DNA from: Brachycybe producta
Lineage: Eukaryota > Arthropoda > Diplopoda > Playtdesmida > Andrognathidae
Direction: 5' to 3'
Assembly (NCBI GenBank): GCA_036925085.1
Contig: JAUPFP010000001.1
Span: 11,547,854 to 11,611,853 of the forward strand
Length of the DNA stretch: 64,000 bases
This document shows, in pieces, positions 1-12,300 of the stretch (positions are counted from its first letter, which is position 1; every line of letters starts with the position of its first letter). The notes beneath the pieces were generated by a model that saw only the letters and a list, made by a program, of their open reading frames with translations, was not told the origin of the DNA and did not search any database. The translations under genes and the position numbers were made by a program.

Positions 1-1059
1 ATCTCTGCTGACGAGGAGAGTATTAGGTGAAGGTTAGCTGGAAAGGTTTTACACATAAAAGTCGGGAGAATGTCGATACCTTTCATCAGAGACGAAACTG
101 ATATCCTTTATCTAAGTCAGCTCTAACTCTATACTCTTTTCCTCCAACAGTAGAGGATGTATAATGCCACTATCCATGTCGGCACTATGACTCAAGAGAC
201 CACAGTGTTGTACTCCAACCCCATTATTTTAAAGCTTTTCTAAATTTACCTACAACTCTTTTCGTCAGCCTACATACAACTGTTTAAAGTTCGCAAAAGA
301 GTAGAAAGTTAACTATAATTTATTTCCCCAACTGCGATAAATGCATTTGTGATTTGTTTCCAATAAATTTTGCATTAATTATCATAATTAGGCAATGTAT
401 TTAGTTTCTTAGAATCTGTTTCTATCATTTTTAAACTTAATTTTAAAACAGTTTTAAAAATTTAAATGTTTGATTTAGAAATTCAATTTAAATAAAAAGA
501 AAAGTTTATGTTTTAAATGATTTATTAAAATACATTAGAGTCCCCATTATCTAACACCTGATTATCAGAGGTTTTTTTGCACCTGCTCAAAGTTGTCGTT
601 TCACATAAAGGTTTAAAAAGTTGTTCACGTTTGTATGCACGAGGGCAACGAAAAGAGGGGGGGGGGGGAGAAATGATGTAGGGCCTACAAATAGGTTTCT
701 TAGAAGTTTCCGAAAAAATACGGTATTAACCAAGTCTGACTGTATCCGAGCTATTCTTGGTAGACATTAGCATGGATAATTGGGACTCTAGTGTGTATAA
801 TTTTTTTCCAATTGAAAATTTTAAGTATTTTTCTTACATATTTTTGAAGCCACTCTGGAAGATCGTCAATTGGCTGCTGTGCAGGAGGTTTCACAGATTC
901 GGCATCAAAATGATTCACAGACTGTGTCATCGGTTGAGTCTTTTCGAATTCATAAAAATACTGGCAAAGGCACAGAAAATGAAAAGAATTTTATCAATTG
1001 TATTTTCATAATATAATTTCCTAATAAGACGATTTACGAACAGCTCGTTTTTTTAATTC

Positions 1060-1345
1060 TGATTATTCTGTCTTTCAGGAGCAAAATAAAAAAAAAAAAA
1101 AACTAGAAAGTGTTTCAGAAACTAGAAGGGTAGCTCAATCACTCAAGAGTATTTTCATGTTGATATCTTTCAAAATAAACTTTATATAGTCAAAAAATTA
1201 AAAATAGCGCCTATTTAAAAGTTAGATCATTTTCAAACTCACGTAAAATTCTTATTTTGAAATAGTCTTAAGTGATTGAGCTAATCGTCTAGTTACGCTT
1301 CTCTTTATTTTGCACCAGAAAGAAAGACTAATTAGCATTATATAT
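1060..1345. repeat. Foldback dispersed repeat, copy 1
   Basis: Two imperfect arms (about 1060-1180 and 1235-1345) are inverted relative to each other: the segment with CTAGAAGGGTAGCTCAATCACT matches, in reverse, GTGATTGAGCTAATCGTCTAG. A second, partial copy interrupted by a hAT MITE lies at 13886-14520. No function is inferred. Confidence 0.55.
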
Positions 1346-1524
1346 ACACACGCTGGCGCTATACGAGGGGTGTGTGTGTGTATATAACAAACTTTAAATA
1401 TGAAAAATAAACATATTGCCGCGACTGTGGATAATTAACGTTTTTTTTGTTAACATCGGGTCTATGGGCTCAATAGAAAAACGATGCTAGCGGATTCTGT
1501 GGACATTTTTCAAAGTAATTTTGC

Positions 1525-2250
1525 GATGTAGCCTCTTAAATAACTTTCGTGCTACTCCGTTCACTTTCACATTCAAAACTTTTGGCAAAAGTTGCAGCAT
1601 ATGGGTTGGGGGGGGGCAGGTAACCAAATGGGTAACTTCTTTTTTAAGTGATAGGAAACAGAGGGTAGTAAATGGGTCTCACTCAGAGTGGTTGGCTGTT
1701 AAATCAGGTGTACCCCAGGGTAGTGTCCTGGGTCCACTTTTGTTCCTGATAAGCACAGTTAGCAGCAACTGTAGACTATTTGCTGATGATACTGTAATTT
1801 ACAAAGAGGTTAATGGTATCGAAGACTGTGAAACATTAGCTCTATACTAAAAGGCAATTGAGGGATGGTGTAATACATGGCAACTTCAGTTGAATTAGGG
1901 GAAGTGTAGTGTTATAAGGCTAACTCGGGGTAGAAATCCAATGGTGTTCAATTATAGTATGAATGACACTATTCTTCGGAGTGTCAAGTGTTATAAGTAC
2001 TTAGGGGTTACAATGACAGATGACCTTTCTTGGAAAAAACACATTGATGGTATTGCTGGGAAAGCTCTACAAATGCTTCATTTTAGTCAAAGAACACTGG
2101 GCACCTGCCCAGCACAAGTTAAAACCATTGCCTATCAAGCATTGGTTCGGCCTCATCTTGAGTATTGCTGCAGTGTATGGAATCCTCACTCTGTCACACA
2201 GACTCATTCAGTTGAAATGGTTCAGTGGCAGGCACAAATTTACAGATAGT
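1525..2250 (+). pseudogene. Decayed non-LTR retrotransposon reverse transcriptase (CR1/L2/jockey type)
   Basis: Frames in this stretch read SFLSDRKQRVVNGS, SGVPQGSVLGPLLF, CRLFADDTVIY and then CYKYLGVTMTDDLSWKKHI and RPHLEYCCSVWNPH. These are RT blocks of jockey/CR1/L2-type LINEs (the FADD active site is visible). The order is correct, but residues between LLF and the FADD box are deleted, there are stops near 1850 and 1895, and the frame shifts. It ends against a dispersed repeat at about 2302. It is a dead fragment in the GON4L intron. Confidence 0.8.
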
Positions 2251-2301
2251 GTCACTGAGATGCTGTCAGTGCTACAATGGCAGTTTGGCACATCGCAGAG
2301 C

Positions 2302-2743
2302 TGAGTTAAGTTTGAAACCTCCGCCCTTTTATGATGTCAGACCAAGTAACAAACCAATTAGAAATTGATGACATTCATAAAAGGGCGGAGCAAAAGAAAT
2401 TCTAATGCTGGGCACAATTGCCTGTGATAAATTCTAGCTTAATTTTGCTACTATTATCCCCTCCCCTTTTTGTATTTGAAAGAGAAAATGAGCTTTTCAT
2501 TTTCTCTGGTGTGCACATGCGTGTCGTTTGTTCCTTTTTTTACTTTCATTTCAATTTCAGTTTCCCCTACCTCCTTTTCACCCTCCACCTTTCTCTCTCC
2601 CCCCTCTCTACACTTTCCAACCTTTTCCCCTCTCCAATTTAATATTATAGAGTTCTTGGATGGGGAGAGCGCAACGTAATCTTGACCTTGAGAAAAAAAG
2701 CTGTTCATTTATTCATTTAAATTTATATAAATTCCGACGTGCT
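2302..2743 (+). repeat. Unclassified dispersed repeat, copy 1
   Basis: Starts with a hairpin made of CCGCCCTTTTATGATGTCA and its complement around 2375, followed by a CTGGGCACAATTGCCTGTGA block, a pyrimidine-rich tract and an AAATTTATATAAATTCCGACG end. The same segments occur in reverse at 56660-57125. The left hairpin arm is truncated here. It could be a nonautonomous element; no TSD was seen. Confidence 0.6.
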
Positions 2744-3202
2744 TCAAGGTTTTTGTCCTTGTTTGTACAGCGAAAGATAGACGGGGCTTAATATACATAC
2801 ATATATATACATATATAATTTTTCCCATAGGAGTCTATATATAAAAATGAGAATAGTATCTATTTATAAAATAATTCTGAAATTTCCTCTAATTTCAATA
2901 GGTGATTAGAAACGAACTGTTCATCTATGGAAATTAGAATGTAGACTATTTTCAGACTTTCTTTAAAAACAGAAGGAAACATAACATAGTTTTGGAAAAG
3001 TATCAGTGGATTAACAGTACATTTGAGTGCTCATTGCAATTTAAATTACGTTTCTTTAAATTACGTTTTAAACATAATTGTACAGGAAAAAAACACTAAA
3101 CGAATATCGAATACACACCATGTTAAAAGGCTATATTAAATATTGCATCATACTAATTTTCATAATTAAAGCAGAACAAGCTGTCAACCCTTCTTTACGT
3201 AC

Positions 3203-3371
3203 CTTCACCGGATTCGGTGGGCTGCTATTTCTACGAAGGTTCTTCACACGTATGAAGATCTGCTTCGTCGTCTTAATGGGAAGCATATTATCTTTGATCA
3301 GTTTCCATACCGAAAAGAAGTTTTTCCTAGTAGCCAAAGGTTGAAATTGCTCCAATCCTAATGCCAATAAA
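3203..3371 (-). CDS. GON4L: GON4L exon 12 (last exon in window)
   Basis: Encodes LLALGLEQF, then KQIFIRVKNLRRNSSPPNPVK, the conserved LLALGL...RIKNLN segment. Acceptor GATACAG, donor AAG|GTACGT in phase 0. No convincing next exon was found down to base 1, so the downstream intron is probably over 3 kb. Confidence 0.87.
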
Positions 3372-6300
3372 CTGTATCAAACAAATGAAAATCAATACAA
3401 AGAAACATAAAAACCAATCGATTGTTTTGTTGGAAATTTATCTTACACGTCTTCCGATTTAATAAAAGTATCTTTAGACTTAAAGGGATGACAAAAACCG
3501 GCAGTTGGTAACAATTCCGAATAAATGAACACTTGGCTATTGGCTATGAGATCAACAATGTCGGAGGGAAGCTTTCGTCTGCGCCGATTGAAGGTTGCTG
3601 TTTGCCCAAAACAATAATATTCAAAGTTGAATCGTAATAGTTGTTCGAGTAATTTTTGGTAAATAAATAAACTGGACATAATATTTTCACAAGATAACAT
3701 TATGTCCACCATGAAAGAATAACACAGGCTTAAATGTCATCCATTTTAATTTAAATAAAACAGCTGTATGCTAACATTCAAACTTCCTAACCCTTTTGGC
3801 TCCAGAGTTTATGGCTGTCAATAACAGTCGACATTTCTTGTTTCTGCAAGAGCTATGCAATTGATATTAACCTTGTTTGAAAGTTACTGAAATAATTACT
3901 AATTTGAATTTGAAACATTAATCTGCAAGCAACCGGAAGGCCTTTGCTGTTTCGGGAATAATTTCCTACTTCAATAATTTCCAAATCCTAATCGTAATAT
4001 CATACCCTTCAGTTAGAAACATTCTAGAGAGTGCCAAAAGTCGAGACAAAGTGCGGTAAAGCACTATCGAACTTTACGTATCTTGTAAGCTGGAAATGTG
4101 ATGCTAAAAAACGTGTGGATGCTAACAAGCTAAACGATTTGCAAGACATTCGAGAGAGAGAAAAACCAAGAGTATGAACGTGTATCTAGTCTTTGTAGAC
4201 CACCTGGAGAAGATTCAACGCATGTTTTGACAGTGATCACCAATAAAGATAAAGTTGAAGTTATTAACATATAGCTGTTATAAATTTTCAGTGTATCATC
4301 CATTTTATTCGTTAAAACGATATTCCCATATAAGGGTTGACATTTTTTTGAAGTCCCTTGTATAATAATAATGGTGATAAAAGTATTTTAATTACGATTC
4401 CTTTAAGAAGTAACATTTTACGAATTTTTGAAACTAAAGTAAGTCTCAGACTTGCACGGATTCAACATATGCGGTTTCATAGATATGCGATTGCAGTACT
4501 TCCCCTTACATTAGCAGCGCCACGTATATATTCACTCTGTAAACGCAATTAAAAAGCATAGGTCTTAATAGGATTCGACTTACACGGAAACCTCCGGAAC
4601 GAATTAACCGCACAAGTTGAAAGCTTACTGTATTCTTCAAAAACAATGATGCAACAAATCACAAAATTGGATCATATTTAAAGTGCCTTTACTTTTTTAC
4701 TATTCTAGTTTCAAATGTATCTTAAAAACTTATTAAATGTTGCTTCAAAAAGAGGTCTACTTTTTTGCAACAAAATAAGGGTTTATAGTCTAGTGTATAA
4801 AAGATTTATTTACGTCCTGTTTTTTCCGGTCCCGAAGTTCTGTCGTTCGATCTATCATTGTACGAAGCAACAATCTGAATAGCCCCTGGTAAATTATGCG
4901 AAGAAAATGCCGAGACACCGCCGTATAATGCTTGACCATTTGCAGCTAAACTGTTAAGTTCCAGCTAAAAAAATAGGTAACTTTAAAATGGCTGAAGTAA
5001 AAATATAGACAAGTTTTAAAAGGCCAACCATCAAAGTTTGACACATTTTGTTTTCCTGTGAAAATGCCTCTATTTTAGCCGTGAGTAGTAAAACTTGCGT
5101 CAGCAGCTGAACGTGCTATGAAAAATAATCAAATTATCATTATTGGGTGTTATATTTGAGCTTAAATGGGCTGATCCATGCTAACCTGACGCATCTGTTC
5201 ATCGAGCTGTTGTTTACGGCCGTAATCAAAAAGAGGTTCATTGTACTCGGTCTGATCTTCGTTACTCCTCCCTAAAGACTTGGAAGACTTTTCCTTCTTT
5301 GAAGTTTCGCTACAAGAATTTCAAGATTAAATTATTTCAACAACAGTAATTATTACAGATTAAACAAGTTACTTCGTTACGGCAGTTGATGGCTTTTCAC
5401 CTCCTTGATCTTCGTCATCTCCTTCGTTCATTTCGTCTTCGGCAGCTTCAAACAACTCGGCTAAAAGTTCTTGGATTTCTTTCTCTGATTAAGAAGCAAA
5501 AGAAGAATTCATTTCATCGATTACGTGCGAAAACGTATGACAACAGTTTCTAATTTGCGTCTGGCGCCAAAAACCTAGCTATACCAATGGCCCAAACCTT
5601 ATAAAATATAAGTAACAACTGTTGACACTTTAACATGGGTCAAACAAACTAGCATAATTCAAAAGTGTATAAAATAATAAACCCTTTAAATATCGCAACC
5701 AAAAAACCCTAAAACCTGACCAGAACTTTGAAAAAGTAAATTCGAACTTCAAATATCGTTTAAAACTTAGTTTAAAGACATTTATGTAATTAGAGGCCTG
5801 TGTTTTGAACACGCGCAAATTTACAAAATGGCGTGTATAGTGTCACTGGCAGTAAGTGCAGGCACTCACTGATCAATGCTTTTAAGAGGATGTTGGGAAA
5901 AAACAAGACATGCATATGCGTCGAGTCGATTATTAAGCCTGCAGGCGTGTGAGCACTATCTCTATGACTCCTCGCTTCTCAATGAAAATATGAGAAACAC
6001 GCTGATTGGTTGGTTTTTCTAGAATTCGTTTGATAGTTCTGTTATGTTAATTGCTCCTCCTGATCAACGATAATCGATTTTGAAAACTGTTTCCAATACT
6101 TCAATGATACGAAATCAATATGAAAGGATTTCGATTTAAAAAAAATCATAAATAAACTTTTTATTGATTGTTATACAGTGCGTTTCATATATATAGACGC
6201 ACCCCAGAAATTAGTTATAACTCGAGTTATAGTTGATGGATTCACCTGAAATTTTCAACATAAAGAGATCATCTTATATTCTTCTGCTAGGCAGAAATTT

Positions 6301-9300
6301 TTTTTTTAAAAAGGTAAAAATTAAAAACTGGAAAATCACCGTTTCATAATTATAGACGCACTTAAGAACTTTTCACTTTTATTAATTATTGTGCCAAAAT
6401 AACATGCTGGATCATTAAAAATACTAAGGTATACAACTGTTCTGATGTTTGAAAACTTAAAACATTCTTTTCTACAGACTTTAAACAATATTTATAAGCA
6501 AATTTGTTGAAATTCTACCCCAAAACAGCTAAAATGGGACTTTTCAACTCTGCTATTGTAGTATAATCATAGCAATCTGCTTAATTATCAATGTATGATG
6601 ATGTCCCAAAAGTTTTCTGTAGGTTTTAAGTCTGGGGGAGACGCTGGCCATTCGATAGTGGTAGTATTTTGGTTTCATAACAATTTATTCCTTAGATTAC
6701 TGGGGCGAACTGGTGCATTTTTCTGCACAAATACTAAGCTAATGCTAGGAAATCGACTTTGGCAGGTCAGTAAACACTCTCATAACATTGTCTGATAATA
6801 AACATTATTTTTTGACTGGTTCAAAGGCACTAAACACGTCGCATATTGTTAGGCTCCCACCACCGACATATCCGAGGGGGGAAAATATTCAATCTCGATT
6901 ATTCTGATGGTTTTTATTCTTTTCTTCATATTGGAAGGATGTGACGAAAAACCCACAATATTTTTCTAAACAAAATTTCGGCAATGGGGGAGCCTAATAA
7001 TATGGGGAACATTTAGTGCCTTTTGAACGAGCAGCTTAGTTTTTGAAATGCGAGCTTAGGATTTATTTCAACCCAAATAAATATCCGTGATTGTCAGACA
7101 ATGTTACGAGGGTGTGTACTACCATAAAACATCGATTCCATAGCATTAGCTTAGTATTCCAGCAAGAAAATGCCCCAGTTTCCTCCAATAACCTAACGAA
7201 GGAATGGTTATGGAACCAAAATATCACGACTCCCGAATAGCCGGCGTGTCTCCCAGACTTAATTCCTATAGAAAACTTTTGGGACATCATTGTACATGAT
7301 AATTAAGCAGATAGCCATCATGATACTATAATATCAAAGCTGAAAATTGCCATTTTAGCTCCTTTGGGGTAGAATTTCAGTAAATTTGCTTATACATATT
7401 GTTTAAGTATGTAGAAAAGTATGTTTTAGGTTATAAAACATCTGGACTGTCGTATACCATATTAATTTTAATGTTACTGTTGTGTTCAGCATGTTGTTTT
7501 GCCACAATAATTAATAAAAGTGAAAAGTTCATTAGTGCGTCTATAATTATGAAACGGTCATTTTCTAGTTTTTAATTTTTTTAATTTTTACCTTTTTAAG
7601 AAAATAATTCTGCCTAGCAGAAAGTTTAGAATATAAGATGATCTCTTTATGTTGAAAATTTCAGGTGAATCCATCAACTATAACTCGAGTTATAACCAAT
7701 TTCTGGGGTGCGTCTATATATATATGAAATGCACTGTATAAATGCCCCATGTATTTTCAATGCAAATAAATCAAAATAAAACGATTGATAAAAAGTTTAT
7801 TTCTAAGCTATTTTGATTTAAAAAAATTTATTTTATTTGTATTTCGTATTATTGAAGCATTGAAAACAGTTTTCAAGATCGATTATCATTGATCAGGAGG
7901 AGCAGTTTGGTGTACCAGAACTATCAAACGAATTCTAGAAGAAATAAAACCAATCAGCGTGTTTTCAATGTGTTTTCAGCGCACGAATTGCCGCACTGGC
8001 AATTCGTGTGCTCCTCCCTTTTAGGAATAAAAAAACGTGCACTCGTCCTGTTTGGAAATAGAACAACCCTCACTCAATGGTCTCTATGACAAATCTTATT
8101 CTTTACTAACTGCTGAGCCTCACCTACACTTCAAAGTCGATGCAGTCCACAACCGTCAAAAATATGCATGTCTTGTTTTTTACCAAATACCTTCTTAAGC
8201 TATTTTGAAACTTACTGGAGATCTTAACAGCTTTGTCGTTTCGAAGATCTTCCCTGTCCGGAATGTCTTCTTCCTCGAGAAAGTTGTACTCGGGATCGTT
8301 TGCATCGTCGTCGACAACGGCACTCGGATCGGGGTCTGTTGAGAAGATAATAGTTAAAATTAAAACACGAAACTTGGCCGTTATCATATAAGACATTCGA
8401 CCTAAAGGTTTAAGAAATGCGCCAAGAAAGTTTCCCCAGTCTTCGTCGTCGCATTCGGAATCGTACATATCGGTGGTGATGTCAGGTGCGATGAAGTTGC
8501 TCTCGAGAAATTCGAGTGGAGTGTCGTTCAACGGAAGTTTTGATCTCGTTCTGAGTGCGATCGTGTCCTGAAAATGTGAGCACAGACACTTTAAATTTCT
8601 TTTGTGAAAACGACCGCATGTTATTTTTTTAATAAAACAAATATCTATATTGTATTTTACGTAACATACACCGTGTATATATGAAAAACTATAATTCATT
8701 TTGAATAACACCGTTTTTTACGTTATACTTAGTCGTGAAAAACTTTACAATTTTTTATACGAGGAAAGTTTTAACAAGTTCTCGGAATTAGGTATAGATT
8801 GCGTTGCAATAGACATAAAGTTCCTTACATTTTCAATCGCCATCTTTGCTATAAACTCACTCAAAATTTTAGTGCGATGTCAAACAGGCGATATTTAGAC
8901 GGCTTCAATAGCCTTCGATGAACGCTTAACGAAGTTCGTGCCTTGATAAAATATCTGGTGAAGAAGGATTTAAACGCAACCAACATTATTATATTATACA
9001 TTAATATTGGCTTTAATATTGGTTGTGTTTTAACGGTTCTTAACTTACAAGATATTATATCACGGTACGAAATTCGTTTTTCTCCATTTTTCACATTAAG
9101 TGTACATCGACTGTTTTGATTGGCTTTCAAAAACAAACTGCTTGACAAATGTTGAGTGCCTTTCTAACAAAGATTGCAGTTGAAAACGTAACAAACTTCA
9201 TGCCGATTGCAGCGCGATCTATACCCGATTTCAAATACTTTATAAACCACCCTCGTAGAAGCCAAAATGTTCTACACCGAAATTATGAAAAAAAACTTTA

Positions 9301-12300
9301 AGAAATGATTTCGAAAGAGAAATTGAAAATAAACGGGAACGAGAATTGTTCAGAAAATCTTACAAATAATATTATTTCATATGTATTTTGATTTGTGTGT
9401 TTTTTTATTAAATTACGACTGCCTCAGTCACAACTTTAAAAAAAATGCTATTTTCAACCTCATTTTGCTCATCCGTCTGCATTTGCTCGTCACTTTTTAA
9501 GGGACTTTTTACGACAACAGACTGCGTTACGACAGGACTTATCTTTGGAGATTCAACTTCACTCGTTTGAGACAAGAAGCTTTCGTCAGCGTCACTCTGT
9601 CAAATTAAATACAAAGTTTTTAACGTCAATCTTATAAGCCGAAGAAAATATGAGAGAATGCTCACTTCCGACTCATTTCCCGGTCGATATTCTTCGTCAG
9701 ACGACGATTCGGAAAATTCCAACTCGATGAGTGGCTTTGTTTTCGACGGAGACGGAAACTTCAATGGCGATATCGGCCACGGTACCTAAGAAAAAAAAAC
9801 ATCCAAAATACAAACTTTAGTATATCAACTTTACAAAATGTACGTATTTTCTGCCTCATTTTTGAAATCTGTGGCATAAAATGCACAGATTCATTCAAAT
9901 TCATCCACAAAGAAATTAAATGTAGAACTTCAAATTCAGTAGTAGAAAATGTTAGTGGGGTCTCCTCCAAAGCCAACTGCTAGTACGCTGCGCAAAGCTG
10001 TATATATGGGTAGGGGTGACCCCTCCAAGAAAACAGGAAAAACACTGGCACATACAGACTGGTATTTTGGGTCATTTGTACCTAGCTTGATTCAATAATG
10101 AAATTTACTTCAACAGGAGGTTGTACATGGGGCATGTTTTGATTTAGGACTAGCTTTTTTAAAATGTTTTGTTCCATGGCTCCCTTGACCTGAACATAAA
10201 TCCCTGCTGCTCCATTGTATAAAAAAAAAATAGTCACAAAAAAAAAACAGAAATTTTAATGGCTTTTAAAAAGGCATATTTTACATCCATTGGTCCAAAA
10301 ATATGTGAATATTGCTTTAATTTAAAACACACAAAGTGTGGGGGCAAGATACTAGCCCGTATGCCGGTAAAAGTCACTAGCACATAGGTCATCATAGCAA
10401 GCAAAACTTCTTTTGACTAATCATAGCGGCGCCCCTAGTGCAAAACCGCGACACCCCTGGAAGCCACGCCAGAAAGCCGCTATTGAACAAGGCCATTTAA
10501 CACAGTATTAAATTTGCTTGGATAATTGTTATAGTCGGTGATAGAAGTTTAATTTAACAATGCATTTCTATGCTGCTTTTGGACTAAATAGTCACTCTGG
10601 GCTACTTGCTGAGTAATTATTTACATTCAAATTATAAACCGAAAATAGGGTTGCCACCAATTTTCATTTTTGAAATTCCCTGACTTTTCTAGGTTTTCCA
10701 TACCAATGATGGATATTTTCCAGGTTTAAAAAAAAACTTTTGTAAATATTAGCATTTTTTAACATTCCCTACAATTACAATCACAAAAAATACTCTGCAA
10801 GCAGTCCGTTACGCCTATGACAGAGGGACCGTAAGGTCCAAGAACTGCAAAATATGCTCTGTCAGCATACAATGACTATGTACAGCAAATAAACCTGCAT
10901 TGCAAATAATAAAAATTTAAATGCAGTCATAAAATTTAAACCCACAAATTAAAAATAACCTCACGAATTGCCTGTTTAGGAAGAAAATTCCATTGTCACA
11001 TAGCCCTAGGAAAAAAAAAAGACCAGTGATAAAAATTATTCCAAGTGGCAAAAATCTCTCTTAAGTGGTTAACCCTTCCTACATACAATGCTTTACATAA
11101 ATCACTGGACTGTGGTTTGGGACATTGACCAACCGCAATTTTAATAAACATACATAAACTAATCTCTTATTTTAAGTTGGTTTCTCAAAAGCTTGACTAA
11201 TAAAAATTCATAGTCTGTTAGAAAATTACGGAGCCCTGTTGAGGACATAACATAAATTTTTTTATCTCGTCCGGACGAGATAATAAGTCGTCTGGACGAG
11301 ATACTAAATCGGGTCTGGATGAAAGGATCAACATTGTAGGAAACTGTAAAACCTGAAACAGAATGTATACAGAATTGGAGGAAAACTAATCTTTTTTTAT
11401 ATCGGTGATTAGGTGGTGTTACGTTAAATTAAGCTTGTTGCTGTAAAAAAAAAATTCACACGATTTAATTTAAAAAATGTTGTTCCGAACCCAGCTTAGT
11501 AGTGTTCAGCCAATTCTATATGCATTTTGTTTCAGGTTTTAGAGTTACTTTACAGTATCATCCTGACTCAACTTAGTATCTCGTCCGGACGACTTATTTT
11601 TTTATATCGTCCAGACGAGATACTATCTGAGGTCCTCAACAAAGTTCCATAGAAGCTTCATGCCCATTTGAAAGTATTTTTCATTAATTTTCAAAGCAAA
11701 AAAACCGGGTTATTTTAAACATAAAATAAAAATAGTTATCTATCATCAAATACCATTCTAGTTTTTAATAAATTTTGAATTATTTTTTTGGTGGATTAGC
11801 TTCAAAAAAATTATGTGAACTTTATAAACTTGAAAAACGAGACAACTGAAAAAACAAAATTTCTAAAGCCGTCCGTGAGCCGTTTTAGAACAATTCACAA
11901 ACAAAACGAGAACCAGGTTTAGACGGGAGTTCGCAAATAGCTTTAGAGCTGTTCGCGAACCGGTACAAAGTTCGCTCTTGAGGTGGTACACCAAACAGAT
12001 GGTTCTCGAACATCTGCCGAACAAAGAACGCAGTCTAGACGTGTGTGAGCTCGTCTCGCCAGTTTATAAATATTACAAACAAATTTAACAACGGAAACCC
12101 TTGAACAAAATTACGAGAGTTTTTTCCCCATGTGAACGCGTTCATTTTTTGGTGTAAACGTTATGCTCGCGAGCAGCTCTCGAACAGTTCCCTAGTGGTT
12201 TGCAAACATCTAATTTTGGTCAGTAAGCCGCTTCAAATATTACCAAGCACTCCAATAAAAAAATTCAAATTGTTTGCAAAACAAATTAGTCATTTTTATC

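Noticed and set aside
757..1011. 84-residue open frame
   Set aside because: AT-rich sequence, no domain, no splice or promoter context.
2418..2708. Overlapping frames on both strands in a pyrimidine-rich tract
   Set aside because: Low-complexity part of a dispersed repeat; translations are Ser/Phe/Leu or Lys/Glu runs.
10646..10760. hAT-like terminus TAGGGTTGCCACC
   Set aside because: Typical sequence of a hAT end, but no matching opposite end or TSD could be found, so no element was called.
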